53,319 nt of DNA from a virus, in the IMG/VR virus record IMGVR_UViG_3300013212_000038, positions 1-53,319 of that record; one strand, written 5' to 3'. Positions 33,573 to 40,749 of the stretch are shown here, one piece after another. The notes beneath the pieces were generated by a model. That model searched no databases and was not told where the DNA came from. It saw nothing but the letters and a program-made list of their open reading frames with translations. The number at the start of each line of letters is the position of its first letter. Positions within the stretch are counted from its first letter, which is position 1. The position numbers were made by a program, and so were the translations under genes.

Positions 33573-33781
33573 GGCTGCTCTCCGTTGGCGACGCGAAGGG
33601 CCCGCTCGGGCACAAACTCGCCCGACTTGATCTGCACCAGGCAGCCGCCGAGGGCGCCGTACTTGGTGACGCGATCGGGCCAGCGTTGGCTGCATGCCAG
33701 GCTGCCGATCGCCATGTCAACGCCGAGCACCGTGCCGGCCACGGCCAGCAGGAATGCAGCCATGATCAGGAGCGCTCTCAT
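33569..33781 (-). CDS. Small secreted or membrane-anchored protein, 70 aa
   Basis: The N-terminal hydrophobic segment (MRALLIMAAFLLAVAGTVLG) looks like a signal peptide or anchor. A short exported part with two Cys follows (SLACSQRW ... YGALGGCLVQIKSGEFVPER). AAGGAG lies eight bases before the ATG. Proteins with a GGC-x-V-x-x-x-G-x-x-V-P-E ending are common in proteobacterial phages without known role. Confidence 0.65.
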   Translation of the reverse strand: MRALLIMAAFLLAVAGTVLGVDMAIGSLACSQRWPDRVTKYGALGGCLVQIKSGEFVPERALRVANGEQP

Positions 33782-33818
33782 GAGTCGACTCCTTCAATCC
33801 GAATGGGGTGGGACATGC

Positions 33819-33989
33819 TCAGGACTTTCGAAGGGGTGGAACGCGGAAGCAGCCCGCGGCGCCAGTGCCCTGGGCCCGGGCTGGCGGTTGCGCGGTCACC
33901 GGGCGTCGATGGGGGCAGTCAACATGGGCGCACTCACGCCCGGGGCCGTTGACGGCCTTCTCATCGCGCCGGCAGACCGCGCAGGCCAT
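33819..33989 (-). CDS. Small zinc-ribbon-like protein, 56 aa
   Basis: From the ATG at 33989, three bases after the preceding stop, the frame reads MACAVCRRDEKAVNGPGREC then AHVDCPHRRPVTAQPPARAQ. The CxxC and C-x-H-x-D-C spacing suggests a zinc-binding knuckle, with a Pro/Ala/Arg tail. The ribosome site is weak, consistent with coupling. The competing frames here are arginine-rich shadows. Confidence 0.5.
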   Translation of the reverse strand: MACAVCRRDEKAVNGPGRECAHVDCPHRRPVTAQPPARAQGTGAAGCFRVPPLRKS

Positions 33990-33992
33990 GGG

Positions 33993-34973
33993 TCAGGTCG
34001 TGGCCGGCTCTTCGGGGGCCTTGCCGCTATCGCTGGCGGAGCCTTCGGGCGGCAGGCTGGCGACGGCATCGGCCAGCTGCTTGGCGTCGGCAGCGACCTG
34101 CTCGATCGGCGACTGGCCCTCGGTAGTGAGCGCAGCCAGCTCGGCAGGCGACAGCTCGATGTCCTCCCACCCTTCCGAGGCATTGAATGTCCCCGTGCCG
34201 TCGTCTTCAACCGGGCCCAGCACCGACAGCACCACGTCGCGGCCTTCGTGGTTCACGTTCACCAGGTGGATGCGGATAGCCTTGTCCGAGTCGCCGCCGA
34301 ACGGGAACTCGGCTTGAACGTGGTCGGTCGGGACCAGGGTCTCGCCCTGCTCCACCCACTTGCGGTAGGCATTCGGGACCAGCGGGCTGTTGCGCAAGCC
34401 GGGGAGCGTGGAGCTGACATGGGCGGCGAGGGCCGGATCCGGCGCGGCAGCGCGGCCCTTTTCAGCCTCCGCATTGATTGCGGCGCTGGCCGCTTGAACG
34501 GCACCCTCGGGCTGCTCCAAGCCCATGTAGCCATCGGAGATGGTCTTCAGCACCGATGCAGGCAGTTCGCCTGGATCGACGCCGCGCTCGCCCAGGTAGG
34601 TCAGCGTCAAGGCGTCCGCCTCGGCCCGGGTGATCTTCGCTTTGCCACTGGACTCAGCCTCGCCGGTGGTGCCCACGTCGGCCGCCTGCTTGGCCTGGCC
34701 GAGTTGGTACGGCATCCACGCGGCATAGGGGCCTTCGCTGGTGTGCGGCACCGGGTCGTCTTCCTGCAGCAGCTGCACGCTGGTGCGGCGGAACTGCGCG
34801 CCGGCCTGGTCCACGACGGACAGGTTGACCAGGCGATCGCTGAAGACGTAGGCGACCGTGGCGGCGAGAGGCTGGCCTTGGTCGTAGATGGCGATCTGCT
34901 TGGCGTCGATCTCGTGCTGGCTGGGGTAGTACCAGACGACGCGGCCGGGGGTCGGGGGGATCAGCTTGGACAT
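33993..34973 (-). CDS. Conserved-type phage protein, 326 aa
   Basis: I prefer the ATG at 34973 (MSKLIPPTPGRVVWYYPSQ) because AAGGAG is eight bases before it; a GTG three codons earlier overlaps the upstream stop. The N-terminal module (TVAYVFSDRLVNLSVVDQAG, TSVQLLQEDDPVPH, PYAAWMPYQ) matches a recurrent phage hypothetical domain. The remainder contains a possible second module (AIRIHLVNVNHEGRDVVLSV) and an acidic end. Function unknown. Confidence 0.65.
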   Translation of the reverse strand: MSKLIPPTPGRVVWYYPSQHEIDAKQIAIYDQGQPLAATVAYVFSDRLVNLSVVDQAGAQFRRTSVQLLQEDDPVPHTSEGPYAAWMPYQLGQAKQAADVGTTGEAESSGKAKITRAEADALTLTYLGERGVDPGELPASVLKTISDGYMGLEQPEGAVQAASAAINAEAEKGRAAAPDPALAAHVSSTLPGLRNSPLVPNAYRKWVEQGETLVPTDHVQAEFPFGGDSDKAIRIHLVNVNHEGRDVVLSVLGPVEDDGTGTFNASEGWEDIELSPAELAALTTEGQSPIEQVAADAKQLADAVASLPPEGSASDSGKAPEEPATT

Positions 34974-34978
34974 GGTGG

Positions 34979-35182
34979 TCACTCCTTGGGTTGGGCGGGC
35001 TTGCCGGTGAGAAAGCTGTGGAAGGCTTCGGCCTGCGCGACGATGTCGGCGGCCGAGAGCGCGCCTTGCGACTCCGCCGCCTTGACGGCGAAGCTGAGGG
35101 CCTCGCGGCGCTTGTCGTAGGCCAGAGGGTCAGGCGGCAGTTCGAAGCCAGCGGCTGCGAGAGCGGATTGCTCGGTGGACAT
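34979..35182 (-). CDS. Small hypothetical protein, 67 aa
   Basis: First gene of the late transcription unit, with AGGAG before its ATG. Helical sequence (SALAAAGFELPPDPLAYDKR; SAADIVAQAEAFHSFLTGKP). It overlaps the start region of the 326-aa gene. No family recognised. Confidence 0.6.
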   Translation of the reverse strand: MSTEQSALAAAGFELPPDPLAYDKRREALSFAVKAAESQGALSAADIVAQAEAFHSFLTGKPAQPKE

Positions 35183-35487
35183 GGGACTCTCCTGACGGGT
35201 TGACGATGAGGTGCCGAGCCATCGGACTTACCCACGCGGGCTGGCTCAGCGTGTCGGCATGCCGTCGGGTTGATGGCGCCCCGCTGGCTTCCGCTCTGCC
35301 GTTCTCTGCACGTCAGCGACCCAGGCAGCGCTGGGTGAAAGTCCCGCGGCATTTGCCCCTGCCGCGGCCAGACGCTGGTTCTGGTTGCCCGGGGTCACGC
35401 ATCTGGAAAGCGTTCAGGTCGTTGCGGGTCGGGCCGGGCCATTCTTTGGGGCCGTGTGTGGGCGCTGTGTGGGCGCGTGAGGGCAAA
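35183..35487 (-). promoter_or_regulatory. Late-operon control region without a clear gene
   Basis: This is the largest gap in the window. Reading leftward, it begins after the terminator at 35488-35513, holds a tandem CGCCCACAC element (35453-35475) and a GGCC-ATTCTTT-GGGGCC hairpin, and ends at the first late gene. I see no good sigma70 promoter, so late transcription may need an activator or antitermination. A minus frame ending ATGCGTGACCCC...GGTCGC (QMRDPGQPEPASGRGRGKCR) could encode a ~29-residue peptide, but support is weak. Confidence 0.5.
35453..35475 (-). repeat. Recurrent intergenic element CGCCCACAC (copy 4, tandem)
   Basis: Two head-to-tail units on the minus strand, CGCGCCCACACAGCGCCC followed by ACACACGGCC, directly downstream of the early-operon terminator. 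This is the same tandem arrangement as near 6340. Confidence 0.6.
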
Positions 35488-35513
35488 GAAAAAGGCCTCC
35501 GCGTGGGAGGCCT
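35488..35513 (-). terminator. Rho-independent terminator of the leftward early operon
   Basis: On the minus transcript AGGCCTCC-(5 bases)-GGAGGCCT is a perfect 8-bp stem followed by TTTTTCTTT. It stands 20 bases after the stop of the 35533-35820 gene and separates early from late transcription. Confidence 0.88.
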
Positions 35514-35532
35514 CTTCATCGCCGCGCGTCGG

Positions 35533-35820
35533 TCAGACGCTGGGACACATGCGCCAGCTGTCCTCGATGCGCGGGGCTTGGCGCTTCACCTGCCGGCGCT
35601 GGTTCTCACGGTGCACGACGAAGCCGCGAAGGCTGGCGGTGGGCTGCTCGTTCTTGGCAGGAGCCGGGCCGGAGATGACCTTCAGGGCCAGGCCGCCCAG
35701 CCAGTCGCGGGCCGCGCTACAGGTGCTGATGACGACGTCAGCGACAGCATGGAAGGCAGCGCTCGCAGCGGCGAACGCAACGGCGGCCAGCAGGCCGATG
35801 GAGATGCGCTTGGAGATCAT
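35533..35820 (-). CDS. Hypothetical exported protein, 95 aa
   Basis: From the ATG at 35820 (GAGGA five bases before) the N-terminus is a signal-like helix (KRISIGLLAAVAFAAASAAF). A polar region with two Cys (STCSAARDWLGGLALK; DSWRMCPSV) follows. It is the last gene before the early terminator. The longer upstream frame overlaps the 110-aa gene and is not credible. Confidence 0.55.
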   Translation of the reverse strand: MISKRISIGLLAAVAFAAASAAFHAVADVVISTCSAARDWLGGLALKVISGPAPAKNEQPTASLRGFVVHRENQRRQVKRQAPRIEDSWRMCPSV

Positions 35821-35906
35821 GGGTTCCTCGGTTGATGTTGCCGTGGCTGGCGGCACTGCCCCTTGCCATGACGGGGAAAGCGCGCCCAGTCTCACGGTTC
35901 CGTACT

Positions 35907-35922
35907 GGCGCTGTGTGGGCGG
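35907..35922 (-). repeat. Recurrent intergenic element CGCCCACAC (copy 5)
   Basis: The minus strand reads GCCGCCCACACAGCGCC one base after the TGA of the 35924-36256 gene. Confidence 0.55.
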
Positions 35923-35923
35923 C

Positions 35924-36256
35924 TCAGTGCTGCTGCAGCTCATGCAGCGCAGCCTGGGCGGCAGCCTCGCCGACGGCCTGCGGCACCACCGACAGGCGCA
36001 GGCCCTCGGCTGTGTCCTCGCGGTGCAGGGTCTGGCCGAGCACGGCGACTTGGTCAGCCCCGGTCAGCGTCACCGGCCCGCCCAGGCGCAGCAGCAGGGC
36101 CACGTTGAACTGCGTGCTCACCTCCAGCGACTGCATGAGGCCCTTGGTTAGGTCGTCGTTGACGTCGAGCTGGCGCAGCGCGTTGTTGAGGTCGTTGCGG
36201 AGCTTGTCGATCTGCGCCTGCAGGGCGACGATGTGCTTCTGGTTGGCGGTGGCCAT
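35924..36256 (-). CDS. Hypothetical coiled-coil protein, 110 aa
   Basis: A helical protein (KHIVALQAQIDKLRNDLNNA; SLEVSTQFNVALLLRLGGPV) with a good ribosome site (TGGAGAAACCC before ATG). It has no HTH or nuclease motif that I can see. Late-early boundary position would suit a late-gene regulator, but nothing in the sequence shows it. Confidence 0.55.
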   Translation of the reverse strand: MATANQKHIVALQAQIDKLRNDLNNALRQLDVNDDLTKGLMQSLEVSTQFNVALLLRLGGPVTLTGADQVAVLGQTLHREDTAEGLRLSVVPQAVGEAAAQAALHELQQH

Positions 36257-36290
36257 GGGTTTCTCCAGGGTTGAGGGCGGGCGGGAATCG

Positions 36291-36398
36291 TCATCGGCGC
36301 CGCTGGCGGCCGTGTGGGCGGGACAGCAGGTAGGCCAGCAGCAGCCAGCCGCCAGCGACGACCAGCACGGCGATAGCGAGGAGTGCGATCAGGTCCAC
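36291..36398 (-). CDS. Small transmembrane protein, 35 aa
   Basis: A GTG start at 36398 preceded by AAGGAGAGGCT. The peptide is one membrane helix with a basic tail: VDLIALLAIAVLVVAGGWLL, then LAYLLSRPHGRQRRR. The positive C-terminal end and single helix resemble small phage membrane effectors. The 3' part of the gene contains a CGCCCACAC element (36311-36321). Confidence 0.6.
   Translation of the reverse strand: MDLIALLAIAVLVVAGGWLLLAYLLSRPHGRQRRR
36311..36321 (-). repeat. Recurrent CGCCCACAC element (copy 6, inside the 3' end of a small gene)
   Basis: The minus strand reads CCCGCCCACACGGCC, about 20 bases before the TGA of the 35-aa gene, where it encodes Arg-Pro-His-Gly. Confidence 0.4.
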
Positions 36399-36442
36399 AG
36401 CCTCTCCTTGGACAGGCCGGCGCGGATCTCGACTCTGCTCAT
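36389..36442 (-). CDS. Possible 17-aa coupling peptide
   Basis: The ATG at 36442 overlaps the stop of the Ref/HNH-like gene as ATGA and the frame (MSRVEIRAGLSKERLWT) contains the AAGGAG that serves the next 35-aa gene, ending ten bases into it. It may exist only to couple translation. Confidence 0.35.
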   Translation of the reverse strand: MSRVEIRAGLSKERLWT

Positions 36443-36897
36443 TGGGCCCAGTCCGGCACCTTCAGCTCGGCAGGCCAGCGGCCGGCGCTGATGATGAACA
36501 GCACCGTGCGGCGGGCCCATTCCTTCTCGACCTCGCGCCGCACGTCCCGAGGAAAGAGCGCGCCCTGGTCCAGCTGGGAATGGCAGCCGCGCTGCCCGGG
36601 GCGATCGACACAGAGCGGGAAGGAGAACAGGTCGCAGACCTTCAGCGCCATGCCCTTGCCGTTGTTGCCGTGGGCGTGCTGGCTGAAGCCTTCGATCCCG
36701 CAGAGCATGCACGGGAGGCTGGCCACCAGACGCCGGTAAGTCTCGCTGCGCACCGGCGCGGCCTTCGGCACCGGGACGGCTGCCCCGCTCACCGTGGCGG
36801 CCTCGCATGGCCTGGCCAGCCGGTACAGCGGCTGGGGCGGGCGCTCGCGCTCGGGGCGCTTGAAGCCCGACCGCTTCATGGGGGCTGAGCGCTTCAT
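36439..36897 (-). CDS. Ref-like / HNH-superfamily nuclease, 152 aa
   Basis: A basic N-terminus (MKRSAPMKRSGFKRPERER) leads to a metal-binding core: SLPCMLCGIEGFSQHAHGNN, GKGMALKVCDLFSFPLC and GCHSQLDQGALF. The C-x-x-C, A-H-G-N and C-H-x-x-L-D-Q pattern matches phage Ref-type recombination nucleases and related HNH proteins. It follows the NinB-like gene by an ATGA overlap, which fits a recombination function. Confidence 0.72.
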   Translation of the reverse strand: MKRSAPMKRSGFKRPERERPPQPLYRLARPCEAATVSGAAVPVPKAAPVRSETYRRLVASLPCMLCGIEGFSQHAHGNNGKGMALKVCDLFSFPLCVDRPGQRGCHSQLDQGALFPRDVRREVEKEWARRTVLFIISAGRWPAELKVPDWAQ

Positions 36898-37436
36898 GCT
36901 GGCTCTGCCTCGCGCTCGCGCTGATGGGCAGCCTTGCGCTTCGGCGGGTGGTAGCGGACGGCGTCTCGCTCGTCGGTGGTGAATTGGAACTGCACGCCGA
37001 GCTCGGTGACAGCGTAGGCCAGAACTGCGTCGATGAACTCGCTGCGCGCCTTGCTCTTGAGGTCGAGCAGGCTCTTCTGCTTCTTCCGCGGCACCTTGCG
37101 GCGGGCCGGCCGCAGCTCGCCCGTGCCCTTGTCGACCACGAATGGCTGCCAGACCATCTCGAACTCGTCGGGTATGAAGCGATCCTTCAGGTAGCGCTTC
37201 CAGGTGTGGCGGTCGAACTGGCGGCCATTCACGAACACCTGCTCGGCGATCTGACCGAACACGGGGCCATGAAGAAATCTGAGCTGCCGCACGGTGAGGG
37301 TGTCCGCTTCCTCGCTCAGCGCAACGTGCGGGATCTGGCCGGCCTGCAGCATGGCCTCGCCGGCGCGGAAAACAGCGGTCATGCCCTCGCGCCACTGTGA
37401 CGGCGTGCGGGCGGTGCGTTCAAGGAGCGGGTTCAT
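36894..37436 (-). CDS. ninB: NinB-like recombination protein, 180 aa
   Basis: The middle (LRFLHGPVFGQIAEQVFVNG, RHTWKRYLKDRFIPDEFEMV) and the C-terminal part (LLDLKSKARSEFIDAVLAYA, VTELGVQF) match the lambda NinB (Orf) family as I recall it: W-K-x-x-x-x-x-x-F followed by a Ser/Lys-rich helix and A-x-x-x-x-V-x-F. NinB proteins act with SSB and recombinases. The N-terminal ~50 residues are extra. Overlaps both neighbours. Confidence 0.72.
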   Translation of the reverse strand: MNPLLERTARTPSQWREGMTAVFRAGEAMLQAGQIPHVALSEEADTLTVRQLRFLHGPVFGQIAEQVFVNGRQFDRHTWKRYLKDRFIPDEFEMVWQPFVVDKGTGELRPARRKVPRKKQKSLLDLKSKARSEFIDAVLAYAVTELGVQFQFTTDERDAVRYHPPKRKAAHQREREAEPA

Positions 37437-37660
37437 GCCGTGGTCCTTTCATTCGCGGCGGCCTGCACCTGGTCGTGGGTGACGCCGTAGTGCGCGAGCT
37501 GCGCGCGGTACTCCTTGACCTGCTTCCCCTCTGCCCGGCTTCGGTGGAACCACGGGCCGGCGGCGATGTCGCGGGCGCAGCAGGCCTTGCAGGAGCGCTG
37601 GAAGATGTAGTGCGGGCCCTGGGCTGCAGCGTCGCAGTGCGGGCAGATCGGCGCGCTCAC
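37433..37660 (-). CDS. Zinc-ribbon protein, 75 aa
   Basis: The GTG at 37660 overlaps the upstream stop (GTGA). Two Cys pairs form a zinc ribbon (ICPHCDAAAQGPHYIFQRSC, KACCARDIAAGPWF), then a charged helix (GKQVKEYRAQLAHYGVTHDQ). Probably a small DNA- or protein-binding adaptor in the early operon. An upstream TTG start is also in frame. Confidence 0.6.
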   Translation of the reverse strand: MSAPICPHCDAAAQGPHYIFQRSCKACCARDIAAGPWFHRSRAEGKQVKEYRAQLAHYGVTHDQVQAAANERTTA

Positions 37661-38202
37661 AGCTGGCAATCCTCAAAGGCCATGAGCGTGACGCCCTTGC
37701 GGCTTAGCCAGGACTCGCGCAACGCGGCCATCCAGGTCTTTCGCAGGATCACGCCGGGCCGGCGCATCTCGCCGATGAGTTCGTCTACCTGGATCAGCGC
37801 GCTACGGTCGGCGGAATCAAGGCCATACACGCCAGTGGCCTCGAAACGCTCGCGGGCCCGGTAGATGGACCAGCCGGCACGGTTGAAGAAGCGCAGCGCC
37901 GCGCGCAGCGCCTCAGGGTCAAGATGCTGCATCTCCTGGGCATGGTCCAGCGTCTTGCGGATTGCTCGGATGCTGGCCTCTATCAGGGTCATGATCTGCG
38001 TGCAATCGTCATCGGTGGCCCGGTGCTCCAGCAGCGCATCCATTGCGCGCCGCTCGCTGGCGCCCATGACGTTCCTGGCTTCGGAGCTCAGCGCAAAGAG
38101 CGGATTGATGGTCGGCACCTCAGCATGCCGGCGCGTTGGAGCGGCTCGCGCTGCCTTCTCGGCCTGGCGGCGCTGGGCGCGGTTCAGGGTGGCGACCATC
38201 AT
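37657..38202 (-). CDS. Hypothetical protein, 181 aa
   Basis: An ATGATG start overlaps the stop of the HNH gene. A basic N-terminus (LNRAQRRQAEKAARAAPTRR) is followed by helical sequence (AMDALLEHRATDDDCTQIMT; RAALRFFNRAGWSIYRARER). No recognised family; early-operon position suggests a regulatory or host-takeover role. Confidence 0.6.
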   Translation of the reverse strand: MMVATLNRAQRRQAEKAARAAPTRRHAEVPTINPLFALSSEARNVMGASERRAMDALLEHRATDDDCTQIMTLIEASIRAIRKTLDHAQEMQHLDPEALRAALRFFNRAGWSIYRARERFEATGVYGLDSADRSALIQVDELIGEMRRPGVILRKTWMAALRESWLSRKGVTLMAFEDCQL

Positions 38203-38714
38203 GCTGAGGCCCTCGCGACATCGAAGATGCTGGCCGTAGGCATGCGCTCCTTCCAGCTCTCGCCCTTCAGGACAGACGACGCCGTGCGGTGGTCGATGCC
38301 GTACCGATCAGCGATGTGCTGGATGGGCTGGGGCGGAAGCGCGCGAATCTCCCTCACCTTGTTCCAGTCCAGCTTTGTCATGCCGGATCGCTGCGCTTGC
38401 TCCAGGCGCTTGACGTAAGCTGAAGCGCCAGATCTGGCCCCCTTCCGATACGTCTCCTTCAGCACTTGGCCGTAGGTTCTGCACACGATGTGCGCAGGAG
38501 CCACGCACAGTGGATCGCCGCAGATCGAGGTGATGCGAGTGCGTGCGCCGTCCAGCTTCCCCCCGCGAAGCCAGAAGACGTAGCGGCGCACAAGCTGCGG
38601 CTTCCCGTCAAGATTGGCCTGCGGAGCCCCGGCGCTGTTCACGCTCAGCTTCCAGCGCAGGCAGTCACCGCACTCATCGCAGTACATGTGCAGGTTGTCA
38701 AGAGTGATCTTCAT
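38199..38714 (-). CDS. HNH endonuclease-like protein with C-terminal HTH, 171 aa
   Basis: The N-terminal part contains Cys pairs (YCDECGDCLRWKLS), RRYVFWLRGGKLDGART and the HNH-type stretch CGDPLCVAPAHIVCRT, as in endonucleases with a C-x-x-x-x-C...H-x-x core. The C-terminus is a helix-turn-helix (PIQHIADRYGIDHRTASSVL). It is coupled by ATGA overlaps to both neighbours. The canonical second His-Asn is not obvious, so activity is uncertain. Confidence 0.7.
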   Translation of the reverse strand: MKITLDNLHMYCDECGDCLRWKLSVNSAGAPQANLDGKPQLVRRYVFWLRGGKLDGARTRITSICGDPLCVAPAHIVCRTYGQVLKETYRKGARSGASAYVKRLEQAQRSGMTKLDWNKVREIRALPPQPIQHIADRYGIDHRTASSVLKGESWKERMPTASIFDVARASA

Positions 38715-38920
38715 TGCTGAACGCCCTCCTTGGCGCGAACGACGCTCACCGTTTCAAGAAGGCCTTCGCCAGCCAGCGCATGCACAACGGTCGCGGCCTG
38801 CTGGTAGGTGCAGTCGAACTTCTGCTGCATGTCGGCGTAGGTCAGGTACTCGCCGGGGTTGTCGCGATAGAACCTGCGCACGCGTGCCCGCAGGCTGTTG
38901 GGGCGGTACTCGTCGCTCAT
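38711..38920 (-). CDS. Small winged-helix protein, 69 aa
   Basis: The ATG at 38920 (MSDEYRPNSLRARVRRFYRD) overlaps the upstream stop. The rest is a winged-helix pattern (GEYLTYADMQQKFDCTYQQA, VHALAGEGLLETVSVVRA). A probable DNA-binding regulator of the early operon. The longer frame is shadow of the upstream gene. Confidence 0.65.
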   Translation of the reverse strand: MSDEYRPNSLRARVRRFYRDNPGEYLTYADMQQKFDCTYQQAATVVHALAGEGLLETVSVVRAKEGVQQ

Positions 38921-39567
38921 GCTTGGGCCCCTCCCATAGCCATGGGCAGCGCGGCCAGCACAGGCGCCGCCGCCAGCCGCAGCGCAGCGGTGCCGCCGAC
39001 CAGCACCTGAAGGGCCGCCTCGTGGTTGCCAACCAGTCGAGGTGCTGGCGGCTTCATGCCGCGCTTCGCGTACTCGTCCGGGCCGCTGCCAGCGCCAGTC
39101 AGGCGGCTGGGGTACTCGGTCGGTACGCCGCGCGACGCATAGGCCCTGTAGGCCTCGCAGAAGCGGTGCTGCAGGTAGCTTTGCTCGTCGTAGGGCGTGC
39201 GGCAGATCTTGGGCCAGCCACCGAGGTCGGTGACGCACAGGTGGATGAGCGCGTCATCAAACACCACGTCGCTGTAGGCGCCGACGCTGGACATGGCGCC
39301 CGTGACCTTGCCCCAGGCCATCAGTGAGCGATCGGTCTGCGTGCCCTGCAGCGCGCGGACGATGCTGCCGATCTTGGGCACGAACTCGCCAACCTTGGGG
39401 TCTGGGTCGGACGTGAGAGCGTCCACGGCCTTGGTGACCTGCTCCAGCGAGTAGCCCTGCAGGCCACGCCAGTACACCATGATGATGGACGTGGAGACGG
39501 CCTGGCGGTGGTACGCGAACAGGCCGGCGATCAGCTCCGCGAACGCGGGCTTGTCGGTTTCGGTCAT
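38917..39567 (-). CDS. DUF6475-like protein, possible helicase loader, 216 aa
   Basis: The N-terminal helices (AYHRQAVSTSIIMVYWRGLQ, GYSLEQVTKAVDALTSDPDP, GEFVPKIGSIVRALQGTQTD) and middle (RSLMAWGKVTGAMSSVGAYS, VVFDDALIHLCVTDLGGWP) match a family that follows replication initiators in many phages. By position it may load the host helicase, but no Walker motif is seen. Overlaps the replication gene by ATGA-type joint. Confidence 0.7.
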   Translation of the reverse strand: MTETDKPAFAELIAGLFAYHRQAVSTSIIMVYWRGLQGYSLEQVTKAVDALTSDPDPKVGEFVPKIGSIVRALQGTQTDRSLMAWGKVTGAMSSVGAYSDVVFDDALIHLCVTDLGGWPKICRTPYDEQSYLQHRFCEAYRAYASRGVPTEYPSRLTGAGSGPDEYAKRGMKPPAPRLVGNHEAALQVLVGGTAALRLAAAPVLAALPMAMGGAQA

Positions 39568-40433
39568 GTGCTTGCTCCTGCGAACGCCGCGGCGGCGGCG
39601 AGGTTCTGGGCCTCAAGCTGCTCCTGACGGTTGAGGCCTGGGCGCTTGCCTGCAGCGATCTCGCACAGGCTCACCAGGTAGGTGTGTGGCTCCACGGGCG
39701 CCGGATGCACGTCCAGCAACCCGCGAGCGGCGGCCTTGAAGGTGTCAGCCCCGTACTTGGAACTGAGCGCCCCCAGCAGCACGCCAGCATCCTTGACGTC
39801 CTTGGCAGCCTGCCGCTCGACGAAGAGGGTTTTCAGGTCGCGCCATAGCTGGGCGTCAGCCTCCTGCGCAGCGGTCCTAGGCTTCGGTGCGCATGGCGGC
39901 GAAGGCGGCTGGCCGCCCGCTCCGCTAGGAGCGGAAGAATTGCCAGAAGGAGGAGATGGAGATGGAGCACCACGGGGACCTTTGCCCCCATCATTGGCCT
40001 CACCTTTGGGTGGCTTTGGTGCATCCTTTGGTGATGCTCCATTGGCTCCAGCTTCGGCACGTATGGTGCGGACGTATTCGTCCTTCACCATGCGTGTCGA
40101 GTACCAGATCGGGCCAGCTTGTGCGCCTATTAGTGTGACTGGATCCCCATCTTTCCGACCGCTACGGGGCACATAGATGAACGGCTCGCAATCGCCACTG
40201 TCGGCGCCCTTGAGAACGCGCTTATCAACCAGTTCCCGAACGTGCGACATGCTGGCGCCGGCTGCCTGAGCTATCTCCTTCAGGGGCCAACGCAGTACGC
40301 CATACTCGTCCTGATCGTGCATCAGGCACATGACGTCCAGCCAGACGCCACGAGCTGCTGGAGAGCAGCGGCGCAGATTCGCGTTACCCGTCCAATCGTC
40401 CGGGTAGAACTGAAACGATGGACGCTTCGTCAA
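39564..40433 (-). CDS. Replication initiation-like protein, 289 aa (TTG start)
   Basis: The start is a TTG at 40433, with GGAGG six bases upstream. The N-terminal domain (SFQFYPDDWTGNANLRRCSP, ARGVWLDVMCLMHDQDEYGV, EIAQAAGASMSHVRELVDKR) is a winged-helix replisome-organiser fold. A Gly/Pro/Ser linker follows, whose codons are AT-richer. The C-terminal helical domain (LFVERQAAKDVKDAGVLLGA, AARGLLDVHP) resembles helicase-interaction regions. Its ribosome site is in a perfect hairpin. Confidence 0.75.
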   Translation of the reverse strand: MTKRPSFQFYPDDWTGNANLRRCSPAARGVWLDVMCLMHDQDEYGVLRWPLKEIAQAAGASMSHVRELVDKRVLKGADSGDCEPFIYVPRSGRKDGDPVTLIGAQAGPIWYSTRMVKDEYVRTIRAEAGANGASPKDAPKPPKGEANDGGKGPRGAPSPSPPSGNSSAPSGAGGQPPSPPCAPKPRTAAQEADAQLWRDLKTLFVERQAAKDVKDAGVLLGALSSKYGADTFKAAARGLLDVHPAPVEPHTYLVSLCEIAAGKRPGLNRQEQLEAQNLAAAAAFAGAST

Positions 40434-40435
40434 GT

Positions 40436-40458
40436 GCGCCTCCCATCCCGGGAGGCGC
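40436..40458 (-). promoter_or_regulatory. Hairpin sequestering the ribosome-binding site of the replication gene
   Basis: On the minus transcript GCGCCTCCC and GGGAGGCGC form a perfect 9-bp stem with a five-base loop. The 3' arm is the ribosome site itself (GGGAGG) and ends two bases before the TTG start. No T run follows, so translational control is more likely than termination. Confidence 0.7.
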
Positions 40459-40470
40459 CGTTCAGTTCAC

Positions 40471-40707
40471 TTAGAAGTCGCCGCCCTCGGGGCTGCCCGG
40501 CTTCTTTGCTTCGTTGCGAAGGGCTGTGGCAAGTTTCGCAGCGTGCGACTTCGGCAGCACGATGATGCTGTCGTCCCCTCCGAACTGATCCTGCTGACGA
40601 ATGACGATCTCGCCAGCAGTGTTGGTGTAGACAGCCAGTGCAGCAACGGAAGGCACAATCACAGATTCCTTGTTGTCCTGGTCCTGCCACCAGTGAACGT
40701 CGCTCAT
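40471..40707 (-). CDS. Hypothetical early protein, 78 aa
   Basis: Start with GGAGGA five bases before ATG. Sequence MSDVHWWQDQDNKESVIVPS then AGEIVIRQQDQFGGDDSIIV and a Lys/Ala helix (AAKLATALRNEAKK). A compact alpha/beta protein of unknown role, upstream of the replication gene. Confidence 0.65.
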   Translation of the reverse strand: MSDVHWWQDQDNKESVIVPSVAALAVYTNTAGEIVIRQQDQFGGDDSIIVLPKSHAAKLATALRNEAKKPGSPEGGDF

Positions 40708-40749
40708 GGTTCCTCCGAAGAATGATGGGGACGTAAATCGTAGCGGCGC

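Noticed and set aside
33779-33815. Twelve-codon ORF MSHPIRIEGVDS before the 70-aa gene
   Set aside because: It ends in an ATGA overlap but has no ribosome site of its own; most likely chance.
35313-35519. 68-codon minus frame through the late control region
   Set aside because: Its first ATG lies inside the terminator stem and no internal start has a ribosome site; only noted under the control region.
36389-36808. 139-codon minus frame over the Ref-like gene
   Set aside because: Shadow of the nuclease frame; only its last 17 codons may be used as a coupling peptide.
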